A DNA stretch of 62,893 nt from Cuspidothrix issatschenkoi CHARLIE-1 (GCF_002934005.1 NZ_PGEM01000053.1:1-62893), one strand, 5' to 3'; shown: positions 1 through 8,854, counted from the first letter of the stretch. Notes: a model not told the origin generated them from the sequence alone. Numbers and translations: made by a program.

Positions 1-44
1 TTACTTCTGACTCCTGACTTCTGAATTTTGCTGTATTAGCATTT

Positions 45-206
45 CTATTGATTTTTTGTGACAATTTCTATATTTGCAACTGGGTATGAAGTTTTGTGTA
101 CCTGTTGCCAATCTTTGATAGGTGTGCCTTTCAAAATACCAGATAAAGCTATGGAAATCATAAATCCACCCGTAGCAGCCGCAATTAAAGTAATATTATC
201 GTTCAC
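45..206 (-). CDS. small hypothetical membrane protein (53 aa)
   Basis: A 53-residue frame reads from a GTG start at 206 to TAG at 45. A GAGAG ribosome-binding stretch lies about 8 bases before the GTG. Residues 5-25 form one hydrophobic segment rich in Ala, Ile and Gly, followed by a polar tail (GTPIKDWQQVHKTSYP). This suggests a single-pass membrane peptide. It lies downstream of the DppC-type permease on the same strand, separated by a stretch of heptad repeats, so co-transcription is possible but not shown. I do not recognise a family. The frame is short and the start is not ATG, so the call is moderate. Confidence 0.5.
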   Translation of the reverse strand: MNDNITLIAAATGGFMISIALSGILKGTPIKDWQQVHKTSYPVANIEIVTKNQ

Positions 207-288
207 AAAACTCTCTCAGCTTATTAGTTTTTAATTGTCAGTTGTTAGTTATTAGTTATTGGTTGTCATGAGTCATTAGTTATTTCTT

Positions 289-319
289 TCTAATCACCAA
301 TTACCAATTACCAATTACC
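289..319. repeat. short tandem repeat, AATTACC heptamer
   Basis: The heptamer CCAATTA/AATTACC is repeated about four times just beyond the 3' end of the permease gene. The same heptamer recurs at 15947-15980 upstream of the gene at 15991. Heptameric short tandem repeats of this kind are typical of heterocystous cyanobacterial intergenic DNA. Confidence 0.8.
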
Positions 320-1202
320 TATTTTCTCTTCTCAGACGAGGATTGACAAATTCATTCAACCCTTCACCAAGTAGTGATAACCCTACCACCAAGGTTGTCA
401 TTGCTAAACCAGGAAATAAGGTAGTCCACCAAATGCCTGTAGGTAGTGCTTCTAAAGCTTGTTTTAAATCATATCCCCATTCTGGGACTTCTTCCGGTAA
501 TCCTAAACCTAAAAATCCTAAACCGCCTAAAACTAAGATGGCATCGGCAGCGTTAAGGGTAAAGAGAACAGGAACGCTTTGAATAACATTGAAAAATAGA
601 TATCTGGATAAAACAACCCAAGTAGAAGCTCCCATTGCTTGCGCAGCTTCAATATATACTTCTGTTTTGACGCTGACGGTATGGTTACGGACAACGCGAT
701 AATATTGGGGAATGTAGGCTATACTAATAGCGATCGCAGCATTTAAAATTCCTCTCCCCACCACAAATGCCAATGTTACTGACAATAGTAACCCTGGCAA
801 GGTATAAATGCTATCCATGAGAAACAGCAAAACTTTATCTAATTTTCCCCCTAAATACCCGCTTACCATCCCTAAAGGAACACCAACCAGCATACTCAAA
901 GAAGTAGCTAAAATTACCACTTGCAGTGCCGCTTGCACACCAAACACACTGCGAGAAAAGACATCATAACCTAAACGACTTGTCCCAAACCAATGTTTTG
1001 CTGAAGGTGCTTCATGGATAGGGTTAGAAAGAAATTCTTTAGGATTTTGCAACCACCCCCAAGCCTGGAAAACAGGTGCAAAAAAGGCTAAGAAGATGCA
1101 AAATAGAGTTATACCTAAACCAATCAGCATTAATCGCTGGGATAAGGTAGGATTTTTACTAAATTTCCAGAAATTTGGTAATCGCTTTTTTGTAATTGTC
1201 AT
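315..1202 (-). CDS. ABC transporter permease, DppC/OppC family
   Basis: This is an inner-membrane permease of the peptide/nickel ABC importer family, 295 aa, the usual length for DppC-type subunits. An N-terminal membrane helix lies at about residues 24-48, followed by a periplasmic segment and a block of helices from about 87 to 285. The cytoplasmic EAA loop that docks on the ATPase is visible as YIEAAQAMGAS at 183-193. The family-typical GFLGLGLPEEVPEWG follows at about 229-243. No DppB, ATPase or binding-protein gene lies next to it: the upstream gene is divergent speB. Partner subunits must therefore be elsewhere, as is common in cyanobacteria. The substrate cannot be told from sequence. 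Confidence 0.9.
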   Translation of the reverse strand: MTITKKRLPNFWKFSKNPTLSQRLMLIGLGITLFCIFLAFFAPVFQAWGWLQNPKEFLSNPIHEAPSAKHWFGTSRLGYDVFSRSVFGVQAALQVVILATSLSMLVGVPLGMVSGYLGGKLDKVLLFLMDSIYTLPGLLLSVTLAFVVGRGILNAAIAISIAYIPQYYRVVRNHTVSVKTEVYIEAAQAMGASTWVVLSRYLFFNVIQSVPVLFTLNAADAILVLGGLGFLGLGLPEEVPEWGYDLKQALEALPTGIWWTTLFPGLAMTTLVVGLSLLGEGLNEFVNPRLRRENR

Positions 1203-1309
1203 CGAAACACTGGATTAATAATTTTGATTAGCAGTTAAACTCAACTTTAGCAGAATAACCCAACAATGTTTAATATTAAGAAATTAAAAGAACTCAAAAG
1301 AAAACTCGA

Positions 1310-1370
1310 AGGGTACATCAGACTTGATAAATTTTATCAATAAACAGATTTGTAATATCTGACGCACCCT
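1310..1370. repeat. dispersed palindromic repeat, GGGTGCGTCAGA family, copy A
   Basis: Imperfect terminal inverted repeats (GGGTACATCAGAC on the left, TCTGACGCACCC on the right) flank an AT-rich core containing TCAATAAACAGATT. Related copies lie at 25486-25569 and 35450-35510. This copy sits in the speB upstream region, about 40 bases before the ATG. It has no coding capacity. Confidence 0.8.
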
Positions 1371-1407
1371 ACTACAATACTTGAACAGGAATTAAAATTA
1401 TCACCCA

Positions 1408-2454
1408 ATGAAAAATATGAACTACTCCCTAGAAAACTATAATCCCAATGACATCGCTGAAGAAAATGGTAATTTTTTGGGATTACCATTTGATTATGAA
1501 TCAGCGAAATTAATTATCTTTTCCGTTCCCTGGGAAGTCACAGTTTCCTATCATCAAGGAACAGCACAAGGACCCGAACGAATTGCTGAAGCCTCCCTAC
1601 AAATAGACTTATTTGATTTTGATCATCCTGAAGGCTGGAAACAAGGGATATTTGTGGAAAGACATACACAAGAAATGTTAGAAAAAAATGAATACTATCG
1701 TGGACAAGCAAAAAGCATTATCGAACATCTAGCTAAAGGTTTAAAAATATCAGATTCTCAAGATTTACAAAATATTCTTTCGAGTGTTAATCATGCTTGT
1801 CAACAAATTAATCAAGGGCTATTTACAGAATGTCAAAAAGCCTTAAATTTAGGTAAAAAAGTAGCTGTTATTGGTGGTGATCATAGCGTTCCTTTGGGAT
1901 ATTTTCAAGCCTTAGCTACTAAATATAACAACTTTGGCATTTTACATATTGATGCCCATGCTGATTTAAGAAATGCCTATGAAGAGTTTGAATTTTCCCA
2001 TGCTTCAATCATGTTTAATGCCATGAAAATTCCCCAAATTTCCAAATTAATTCAAGTGGGTTTACGGGATATTTGTCATGATGAAGTAGAAATGATTAAT
2101 CAATCCAATGGACGCATTATTGCTTATTATGATCCATTAATTAAACAACAATTATATTCTGGTAAAACTTGGCTAAATTTATGTCAAGAAATTATCAGTC
2201 ATTTACCAGACAAAGTTTATATTAGCTTTGATGTTGATGGTTTAGATCCTAAACTTTGTCCAAATACAGGTACTCCTGTTCCTGGAGGATTGGAATTAGA
2301 ACAAGTTTATTGTTTATTCCGTGAAGTCGTAAATAGTGGTAGAGAAATTATTGGTTTTGATGTGTGCGAAGTTGGTGATGCTGAATGGGATGGAAACGTC
2401 GGTGCGCGAATAGTTTACAAGTTAGCAAATTTCCTGGATTTATCACAAAAATAG
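1408..2454 (+). CDS. speB: agmatinase / ureohydrolase family protein
   Basis: This is a ureohydrolase (arginase/agmatinase fold) of 348 aa that hydrolyses a guanidino compound to urea plus an amine. The binuclear metal site is complete: GGDHS at 156-160, DAHAD at 182-186 and SFDVDGLDP at 273-281, giving ligands H159, D182, H184, D186, D276 and D278. It is longer than classic agmatinases (about 305 aa) because of an extra segment at about residues 70-140. Nostocales have an agmatinase of this size (the Anabaena arginine-catabolism enzyme), so agmatine is the likely substrate. A related cyanobacterial ureohydrolase is a nickel-dependent guanidine hydrolase. The absence of hypAB-like or guanidine-transport neighbours argues weakly against that here. 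It is monocistronic, divergent from the permease gene. Confidence 0.85.
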   Translation: MKNMNYSLENYNPNDIAEENGNFLGLPFDYESAKLIIFSVPWEVTVSYHQGTAQGPERIAEASLQIDLFDFDHPEGWKQGIFVERHTQEMLEKNEYYRGQAKSIIEHLAKGLKISDSQDLQNILSSVNHACQQINQGLFTECQKALNLGKKVAVIGGDHSVPLGYFQALATKYNNFGILHIDAHADLRNAYEEFEFSHASIMFNAMKIPQISKLIQVGLRDICHDEVEMINQSNGRIIAYYDPLIKQQLYSGKTWLNLCQEIISHLPDKVYISFDVDGLDPKLCPNTGTPVPGGLELEQVYCLFREVVNSGREIIGFDVCEVGDAEWDGNVGARIVYKLANFLDLSQK

Positions 2455-2639
2455 GGCATTTACAAGTCAAAGGACAAGCTAGAAGCCCATTCCAAAACAT
2501 TGGATAATTTATTTACTGCAAGTCCCTAGACAAAAAGACAGAGGAGAATAAAGTCCTGATTTTCTTCCCAATTACAAATTACCAATTATCAAGCAGAATT
2601 TGCCATTGTGGCATCACAAACAAATCTATCTATGATAGA

Positions 2640-2826
2640 TTGGAATAATTCCATGGATAAATAATGATCATAACAAGCAAGAAATAAATTAATATTCTTG
2701 CGGTTGACTTCATTTACTCTCCTAACAACCTATTGAATTTTATTCATAATATTTTTGAAAATTTCAAGGTGTACTACCACTTTCAAGCTATTATTGCGGA
2801 CGGGATCAAACCCGTCCTTTATTTTT
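2640..2826 (+). ncRNA. candidate small RNA ending at a strong terminator
   Basis: No protein frame fits this AT-rich interval, yet it ends in a textbook intrinsic terminator at 2798-2826. Upstream is an unstructured CU-rich stretch, ACTCTCCTAACAACC (2716-2730), which could pair with a Shine-Dalgarno region. That is reminiscent of cyanobacterial regulatory RNAs of the PsrR1/Yfr type, but I cannot confirm the family. A -10-like TATGAT occurs near 2630. The 5' end is a guess. The terminator lies 340 bases past speB, so it could alternatively end a long speB 3' UTR. Confidence 0.35.
2798..2826 (+). terminator. intrinsic terminator
   Basis: A 7-bp GC-rich perfect stem, GGACGGG (2798-2804) with CCCGTCC (2811-2817), has a 6-base loop. 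The tract TTTATTTTT follows immediately. Confidence 0.85.
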
Positions 2827-2950
2827 GGCTATCAACATCATTTCTTATCAGGTTTTATAAAATTTGTACACATACCATAGGAAGATGCTAAGAATAGATG
2901 AGAAAGGTTAGATTAATTCGGGATGTTGTTATGCACTGGATTTAAGTCAA

Positions 2951-2977
2951 GGTTTGGTTGTCAACCAAACCTTTTTT
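2951..2977 (+). terminator. intrinsic terminator
   Basis: GGTTTGGTTG (2951-2960) pairs with CAACCAAACC (2962-2971) and TTTTTT follows. It is the second terminator in the same gene-free interval, which suggests a second short transcript from about 2880 to 2977 (see findings). Confidence 0.8.
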
Positions 2978-3134
2978 ATTGCTTATTTTCTCTGTGCTGG
3001 TGATTTGGGAAAGAATTATACCTATTCTGAATGACTAATGAACAACAATATTACCAATAAATCAGATCCCTAGCTTTTTACACAATCTAGGAATCTCAAC
3101 GAAGTTTAAACTTTTACCCCATCACACTGGCAAA

Positions 3135-3209
3135 ATGACACTAAGTTTGTCAAAATCTATAGATGATTTTAAACAACGTCAAATTAGCCGTGCTAGTGAT
3201 TTCAGATGA
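3135..3209 (+). CDS. short upstream ORF (24 aa) overlapping the next gene
   Basis: ATG at 3135 opens a 24-residue frame (MTLSLSKSIDDFKQRQISRA followed by SDFR) whose TGA at 3207-3209 overlaps the ATG of the next gene at 3206 as ATGA. This layout favours translational coupling. The peptide is polar, with no membrane segment. No strong ribosome-binding site precedes it. It may be a leader peptide or chance. Confidence 0.3.
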   Translation: MTLSLSKSIDDFKQRQISRASDFR

Positions 3210-5551
3210 AGAATAAACCGCGCAAACTCAGACTGAAGCCCAATAATATCAATCAAACTCATCAAGGTGTAATTAAAAAGACTGTCCAAAAAAAGCCACA
3301 ACCTTCTCAATGGCAAAGTTTCTTATCATCTACTTTAGCCATGAGTCTATTGTTAAGCATTGCAGGTGCAATTATCGGTTTTGGTTGGCTGAGTGTATTA
3401 TTTATCTTAGATCCCGCACAAGTTAGCTGGGTGAATGAATATTTGCCACAATGGGCAAAAATTTCTACAGGTAAACGGGAAATACCCCAAACACTCACAG
3501 CTATTGAACGCAGTTTAAGTCAAAAAAAACGCATAGCTGGGGAAACTATTCCTTTAGAAATTAAATCAGAAGAATCTTTTTTAATGCCAGTTTTCCAAGA
3601 ACTGGCAAATTGTGAATCTAATTGTCAGCAATTGGTAGAATTACGAATTTATCAACGTTCTCACGATTTAGAATATAAATTTCAGGCAGATAAATACTAC
3701 TATTTAATTACCAAATTACCTATTATTGGTTTATCCAAAAATTTTGTTGATGCCTCTAAATATGCAAAAACATCAGAAGTAGATAATCAACAAGGAAAAA
3801 TTAATTTACCTTTAACTAGCATCAAAGCTTTTACAGATACTAACTCACCAGGATTTTGGTTTTATTTACAGGGTAAGTATCCACAGGAAAATAATATTAT
3901 CTATGGTCAAATTGTCCATTATAATCCTACTCTTAAGAGTTTAAAACAAATGTTATCTTGGGAAACAAGTAATAGTAAATTACCAAAATGGCAACAAGTA
4001 ACAGGTGATGAGACAAAAGAGTTAGTTATTGATCAAACCCTTGATTTAGAACCAAATTTCCAAGTTTATCAAGTTAAACCTAGTCAGTTAGTTGCTAATG
4101 CTGTTTATCTGGAACGAATTAATTTTCAAAAATCTGCTGTTAATGAATTTGCTTTTCAACATTCTATATTATTAGCTAGAAATGGACTTTGGACTCCTGC
4201 TTTAAATTGGTTAAAGTCTTTAGAAAAGGATCGGAAACAGCCTTTTTCATCGGCAGCCAAGGCGCAAATAGATGTGATTAAGTTATATTCTGATTTCACT
4301 AAAATCCAAGCGGATAAAAACTGGGCAAGCCCAAATCAACAGGCAATAGCAGATATTATTGATGGTCGTTGGGAACAAGCTTTACAGATATTTGAAAAAT
4401 CACCTAATAATGCTCAAGAAATTGCTAGTTTAATTCAAACAGATAAGGGTAGAATTTGGAATCGGGCAACTGTAGCTTTGCGATTAAATCCCAATCGTCG
4501 GGCGGTTTTAGCTTGGATGGCACTAATTTTTAAAGTGCACAGAGGAGAAGAAAGAACTAATACTTGGTTACAATCACAATCAAATATTGATGCAGAAACT
4601 CTCAAATATATTCAATGTCTATTAACAAGACTCGATGATGACATTATTAATGTCCATAAAAGTCGGATTATTGGCACTGTGAAACAAGTTAATCAGATTA
4701 ATGAACAAGATTGGTTGCCAATTTCCTTACAGACTGATTTAAAAAATACTAATAATCAAATATGGTATGAGGTGGAAGTTAGTGCATTTCACAATGGTAC
4801 AAGTTGGTTACTTTATCCATTTGTGAATTTTGACGAATTCAAAAATCAGCCGCGCAAATTTTGGCGGCATATATTGGGTATTAGTTCTGACCCAAGTATA
4901 CAAATTATTGCTTGGAAACCTGATGGTCAACAAGAAATTATTGCGGCTACTATTAAAGCTGTACAGGTGCAAAATCAAGGTTTGCGTTTGTTAATATCTG
5001 GGTCTAAACTTCCTGATAGTCAGAATCAATATCCTCATCGTCAACCCTTAGCTTTAACAGTGGATGCTTTAGAGTGGGTACAACCATCGCCGGTATCTTT
5101 AAAAGATTTATCTCCACAAAAACCTGAATTAGTAAATTCCATCTTGCCAACTATTTGGCAGACTCTACAACAGTCGGGGGATATTACAGGTAGTGCTATT
5201 CCTAATTTACAGGAAATACAAACAAAAATGGCTGATTTGCCTGTGCAGTTAGTTAGTTTAACTAATGACGAAAATCAGCAGGTAATGGTGACTATTTCGG
5301 CTGCAGCGATCGCTGCTTTAAACCAGTCCCAAACGAATCAAACCGAACAACCAGAGGGAGAAAAAAAACCTCGAACTCTGATTTTTGCGCCGGATGGGAA
5401 AGTGATTTATAGTGATTTTACCGGTACAAACCAGCAAACGCTAATAGCGATCGCTCAACTAACTGATGACCAATCTCTAGCGTTACTGGTAGAAAAAAAA
5501 CGGGGATATAGTCTGGAACATTGGTCACAAACTAATCAGCGATTTGAATAG
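3206..5551 (+). CDS. membrane-anchored conserved cyanobacterial protein, function unknown
   Basis: This is a 781-aa protein with a basic N-terminus (about residues 1-36, KPRKLRLK...KKTVQKKPQ), one strong membrane helix at about 43-68, and a long soluble region presumably on the other side of the membrane. No catalytic motif is recognisable. Residues about 310-460 look helical and may contain degenerate TPR-like repeats (SILLARNGLWTPALNWLKSL; GRWEQALQIFEKS). The C-terminal third is beta-rich. It appears to stand alone between the terminator-bounded interval upstream and a convergent small gene 16 bases downstream. I do not recognise a named family and believe it is conserved across Nostocales. 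Confidence 0.8.
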   Translation: MKNKPRKLRLKPNNINQTHQGVIKKTVQKKPQPSQWQSFLSSTLAMSLLLSIAGAIIGFGWLSVLFILDPAQVSWVNEYLPQWAKISTGKREIPQTLTAIERSLSQKKRIAGETIPLEIKSEESFLMPVFQELANCESNCQQLVELRIYQRSHDLEYKFQADKYYYLITKLPIIGLSKNFVDASKYAKTSEVDNQQGKINLPLTSIKAFTDTNSPGFWFYLQGKYPQENNIIYGQIVHYNPTLKSLKQMLSWETSNSKLPKWQQVTGDETKELVIDQTLDLEPNFQVYQVKPSQLVANAVYLERINFQKSAVNEFAFQHSILLARNGLWTPALNWLKSLEKDRKQPFSSAAKAQIDVIKLYSDFTKIQADKNWASPNQQAIADIIDGRWEQALQIFEKSPNNAQEIASLIQTDKGRIWNRATVALRLNPNRRAVLAWMALIFKVHRGEERTNTWLQSQSNIDAETLKYIQCLLTRLDDDIINVHKSRIIGTVKQVNQINEQDWLPISLQTDLKNTNNQIWYEVEVSAFHNGTSWLLYPFVNFDEFKNQPRKFWRHILGISSDPSIQIIAWKPDGQQEIIAATIKAVQVQNQGLRLLISGSKLPDSQNQYPHRQPLALTVDALEWVQPSPVSLKDLSPQKPELVNSILPTIWQTLQQSGDITGSAIPNLQEIQTKMADLPVQLVSLTNDENQQVMVTISAAAIAALNQSQTNQTEQPEGEKKPRTLIFAPDGKVIYSDFTGTNQQTLIAIAQLTDDQSLALLVEKKRGYSLEHWSQTNQRFE

Positions 5552-5567
5552 TTACCAATCAGGGGGC

Positions 5568-5783
5568 TTATTCTTCGTCGCTAGGAGTTTCCACTCGTTC
5601 ACTTTTTAGACTTTGCAATTGCTCTAAAAGGGAATCTACCTCTGCTTGCAAGTCCATGAACTTAACTTGCTGATCGTCTCGATAGTAAGCCTTCGTTAAC
5701 TTCTTGACTAAGTTAGCGTGGGATTCGCACTCGGAAACACTGGATGACATAGTAGACATAGTTGTTTGCATTACAAACTTCAC
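5568..5783 (-). CDS. small conserved cyanobacterial coiled-coil protein
   Basis: A 71-aa acidic protein with a helical, coiled-coil-like C-terminal half (FMDLQAEVDSLLEQLQSLK, about residues 41-59). Several in-frame Met codons lie near the start (MKFVMQTTMSTMSSS), so the real start may be the third or fourth Met. It is convergent with the 781-aa gene, 16 bases from its stop. Its promoter region contains a near-perfect palindrome at 5800-5818. No enzymatic motif is seen and the function is unknown. Confidence 0.7.
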   Translation of the reverse strand: MKFVMQTTMSTMSSSVSECESHANLVKKLTKAYYRDDQQVKFMDLQAEVDSLLEQLQSLKSERVETPSDEE

Positions 5784-5799
5784 TCACACCGTTAGAGAT

Positions 5800-5818
5800 A
5801 ATAGTATAATATACTATT
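5800..5818. promoter_or_regulatory. AT-rich palindrome upstream of small coiled-coil gene
   Basis: AATAGTAT (5800-5807) and ATACTATT (5811-5818) form perfect 8-bp arms around a 3-base centre that includes a TATAAT-like sequence. It lies 17 bases upstream of the small gene ending at 5783. It could be an operator overlapping a -10 element. This is inference only. Confidence 0.35.
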
Positions 5819-5992
5819 ATTAATCTTTGTTAAAAAATTGTATAGTTTTCATCATATACTCTAATAGGTTACAAATGTAGTCATAAGGGACTCCGATCAT
5901 GATGACGGTGTTCCCCAACTAACATATAGACTTGAAAAGTGGGATACTTGTCCCAAAAGTATTCCCAATTCCTAATCCTTAATTAAGAAATT

Positions 5993-7093
5993 TTGAATCC
6001 CGTGACTTTGAGCCTGTCTGCTGCTAAATCCTATTGCCAACCATGGCCAGGGCTGATAGAAGCCTATCGTCAATACTTGCCTGTCAGCGAAAAGACCCCC
6101 GTGGTGACGCTGTTGGAAGGCAACACCCCCTTGATTCCCGTGCCAGCGATCGCCGAACGTATTGGCAGACAGGTCAAGGTATATGTAAAATATGATGGTC
6201 TTAACCCCACTGGTAGCTTCAAAGACCGGGGGATGACAATGGCAATTTCCAAAGCAGCAGAAGCAGGTGCTAAGGCTGTGATTTGTGCCAGCACTGGTAA
6301 TACTTCCGCCGCCGCCGCCGCCTATGCCAGAAGGGGCGGAATGCGTCCCTTTGTGTTGATTCCCGATGGCTATGTAGCTTTAGGTAAATTGGCACAAGCC
6401 TTACTGTATGGTGCAGAGGTATTAGCAATTAAAGGTAATTTTGACCGCGCCCTAGAAATTGTCCGGGACATGGCAAACAACTATCCCATTACTTTAGTTA
6501 ATTCTGTCAACCCCTACCGCTTAGAAGGACAAAAAACTGGCGCTTTTGAAGTTGTGGATGCCCTGGGTGATGCCCCCGACTGGTTATGTATTCCCGTGGG
6601 TAATGCGGGCAATATCACAGCATATTGGATGGGCTTTTGTCAATATCATCAGGATGGTAAATGCGATCGCCTACCAAAAATGATGGGTTTCCAAGCTGCT
6701 GGGGCTGCACCTTTGGTAAATGGTCAACCGGTGGCACACCCTGAAACCTTAGCCACAGCCATTAGAATTGGTAATCCTGCTAGTTGGGATAAAGCTGTAG
6801 CCGCCCAAACCTCCAGCCAAGGTAGTTTCCGCGCTGTAACTGATGAGGAAATTCTTGACGCTTATCGCCTGTTAGCATCATCAGAAGGGATTTTCTGTGA
6901 ACCTGCCAGTGCTGCATCTGTCGCCGGTTTGTTACAGGTAAAAGACGAAGTTCCCACAGGGGCAACAGTGGTTTGTGTTCTCACTGGTAATGGCTTAAAA
7001 GATCCAGATACAGCCATTAAACACAGTCAAGCTCAGTTCAAACAGGGTATACCCGCAGATATTCAAGCTGTTGCGGAAGCAATGGGATTTTAA
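5993..7093 (+). CDS. thrC: threonine synthase
   Basis: This is a PLP-dependent threonine synthase of 366 aa that converts O-phospho-homoserine to threonine, the last step of threonine synthesis in the cytosol. The PLP lysine lies in GSFKDRGM (K77 counted from the TTG start), with the fold-type II glycine-rich phosphate loop at PVGNAGN about residue 203. The serine-type substrate motif ASTGNTSAA is at about 99-107. The start is uncertain: TTG at 5993 opens the longest frame, but GTG at 6002 would give the N-terminus [10 protein letters not shown], which is closer to what I would expect for cyanobacterial ThrC. An internal HIP1 site lies near 6146. The gene appears monocistronic. Confidence 0.92.
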   Translation: MNPVTLSLSAAKSYCQPWPGLIEAYRQYLPVSEKTPVVTLLEGNTPLIPVPAIAERIGRQVKVYVKYDGLNPTGSFKDRGMTMAISKAAEAGAKAVICASTGNTSAAAAAYARRGGMRPFVLIPDGYVALGKLAQALLYGAEVLAIKGNFDRALEIVRDMANNYPITLVNSVNPYRLEGQKTGAFEVVDALGDAPDWLCIPVGNAGNITAYWMGFCQYHQDGKCDRLPKMMGFQAAGAAPLVNGQPVAHPETLATAIRIGNPASWDKAVAAQTSSQGSFRAVTDEEILDAYRLLASSEGIFCEPASAASVAGLLQVKDEVPTGATVVCVLTGNGLKDPDTAIKHSQAQFKQGIPADIQAVAEAMGF

Positions 7094-7100
7094 ATTCAGT

Positions 7101-7216
7101 TAAGTAGGTTAGCGTTAAAAATTGTCGTTATGGCAAGGCAAAAGGCAAGAGTGAAGAAATTTTGGGCGATTTTACTTTTCTTTACACACTTTGGTTTTTC
7201 TTAGCCCACCTAGTTA
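7101..7216. mobile_element. 116-bp MITE-like element, copy 1
   Basis: Terminal inverted repeats TAAGTAGGT (7101-7109) and ACCTAGTTA (7208-7216) bound the element. The left part includes GCGTTAAAAATTGTCGTTATG. A second copy with the same length (116 bp), in reverse orientation, lies at 46090-46205. It has no coding capacity and is presumably mobilised by a transposase elsewhere. Confidence 0.75.
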
Positions 7217-7242
7217 TCCTAAAAAATGTTGTCATCCTGTAG

Positions 7243-7263
7243 GGGTTTAGCAGTGCTAAACCC
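7243..7263. repeat. dispersed palindrome GGGTTTAGCA-TGCTAAACCC
   Basis: A perfect 10-bp inverted repeat around a 1-base centre. The same unit occurs at 15806-15826, and a half copy lies near 35565. It is a small dispersed palindromic repeat rather than an intrinsic terminator, since no T-tract follows. Confidence 0.75.
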
Positions 7264-7445
7264 TTACAAGTTTGGATTTCTCATAATTTTGTAAAATGCC
7301 ATCTCCCAATCGTATTTACTCCTTTCCCACCCAAAGAATACTGATTAAATAAACCACGAAGACGCGAAGGACACTAAGGAAGAAGAGGAGGAAAACAGGT
7401 AATCATACTTGCAACTACACTCGTACAGATGGCAGTACCCGCGCC

Positions 7446-7829
7446 ATGAATGATGTTTGGTTTGCTACTGATACTGCTTTATTTACTACTAGCAATAACC
7501 AACTCAGAGCTAATAGTGTTTTTGATTTTGAAACCAAAAATAGCTATAGTATTCGAGTCAGAACAACAGATCAAAATGGGTTATCTTTTGAGAAACAATT
7601 AACGATTGGTGTTACTAATGTAGATAACATTATCACAGGTAATGCTAATAATGAAAACTTTACTACCACAACAGAAAAAGATATCATAGATGCTCAATTC
7701 AGCTTTGGACAAAGAACCTTTGTCGCAATTAATGATACAACAGCAGGTTTTAATGCTGCCACTGATGCCATCATTGAAGTTACAGGATTAACAGGAATAT
7801 TGAATGTCAATAATTTTGTGATTACTTAA
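7446..7829 (+). pseudogene. C-terminal remnant of a cadherin-like surface protein
   Basis: The 127-residue frame begins inside a cadherin-type beta-sandwich: FDFETKNSYSIRVRTTDQNG followed by EKQLTIGVTNV is the characteristic end of a cadherin-like or calcium-binding repeat. It ends in AINDTTAGFNAATDAIIEVT, a typical C-terminus of large secreted repeat proteins in cyanobacteria. There is no signal peptide and no full domain, and the upstream DNA is repeat-rich. I therefore read it as the surviving 3' end of a much larger gene. Its stop overlaps that of the convergent gene at 7826. Confidence 0.65.
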
Positions 7830-8311
7830 CTTTCCGCCCCCTCTGCCTCCTTCTTTTCTGCTTTCAAACGTGCCAAACTATCAATAGCATCACCTAAAGC
7901 CGTAGTTAGACTTTTACGAGTTCGAGTGTGATTCTCTTGTTCAAGTTTTAACGCTTGTAGTAGGCAGTCACGCTCCTGAATAACTTGTAATAATTGATTT
8001 TGTAACTCTTCTATAGAACTAAATTGAGCAATTTGTTGCTGGATAGCGATAGTATTGTCAGCACTAGCTTCAGAATTGATACCTGAAAACTTTTGGAATT
8101 CAGCTTTTACAGCTAATATAGCTTCCTGGTGCATTTTTGCATCTGCACGTCTTTGTTCTGCCTCGGTATTATAAAGCTGTCGCCATTTTTGCGAACTTTC
8201 CCAAGCTTCATCTCGTTCAAGCTGAAATTGCTTGATCTGTTGTGTCAGAGACTGAATTTCAGTTAACCACTTTTGGGTTAAATGGGTAGATTTATCAATA
8301 TTTTCAGTCAT
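7826..8311 (-). CDS. coiled-coil conserved hypothetical protein
   Basis: A 161-aa, highly charged, almost entirely helical protein with Gln/Glu-rich heptads (KQFQLERDEAWESSQKWRQL; NQLLQVIQERDCLLQALKLE). It has no membrane segment or catalytic motif. It ends four bases inside the cadherin-like remnant on the opposite strand. It resembles the small coiled-coil proteins common in cyanobacterial genomes, and the function is unknown. Confidence 0.75.
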   Translation of the reverse strand: MTENIDKSTHLTQKWLTEIQSLTQQIKQFQLERDEAWESSQKWRQLYNTEAEQRRADAKMHQEAILAVKAEFQKFSGINSEASADNTIAIQQQIAQFSSIEELQNQLLQVIQERDCLLQALKLEQENHTRTRKSLTTALGDAIDSLARLKAEKKEAEGAES

Positions 8312-8854
8312 TATTGTAGTTAGGAGTAGTTAATAGTTAGTAAATAGACCAGTTTGACATTATTCTTTCTTGGTAGCAAGATAGCCTACTTTTAGTCAAT
8401 TATCTCGCTCATTACGTCAAAAATATTACTGTATAGTTATCATAATATGTTTCTCTATCGCGTTTAAAGATTGTCGCTAATACTACAGCGTAATACATAT
8501 AAAACTTTCATATTCTAAATTTATTGTGAAAACTCATACATAAGATGAAAAAACTAGATTATGAAAAGCGACTGGTTGGTGATGGTAAGGTTGATTTTAT
8601 AATGACTTTTGATTCTAGTATTGGTATTCAGGTTAAAACCCATTATAGCACTATTGATAAAGCCTAGTCAAATGTTAGAATTAAATATTTACAGGTATGT
8701 AACGGTATGTAAAGTTGTCTCAATGCGATATTCTGATTGAGTTTCAGGCATTTTGCAAAATGCAATACTCCTCATTTTTATTTTATTCACCTACTTACTA
8801 TTTACTTTTTGCACTGACAAACATGAAGCTTTCCTAAAAATTGGGGTAATAAAA
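8312..8854. other. gene-poor interval
   Basis: Apart from the small frame at 8545-8667 I see no gene. The long reading frame of the next gene could be extended back to 8753, but the added 34 residues look spurious. No clear repeat or terminator is visible. Confidence 0.5.
8545..8667 (+). pseudogene. possible gene fragment (40 aa)
   Basis: The frame MKKLDYEKRLVGDGKVDFIM then TFDSSIGIQVKTHYSTIDKA ends in TAG. The same frame continues for another 14 codons after the stop (SNVRIKYLQV...). The GIQVKT segment resembles the strand bearing the Q-x-K of PD-(D/E)XK-type nuclease folds. It could be the truncated start of a nuclease-like gene, or a short real peptide. Support is weak. Confidence 0.3.

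Noticed and set aside
343-582. 79-codon frame on the plus strand inside the permease gene
   Set aside because: Antisense to a well-supported DppC-type gene, Pro/Lys-rich composition, no family resemblance.
3307-3498. 63-codon minus-strand frame
   Set aside because: Shadow of the 781-aa gene in another frame.
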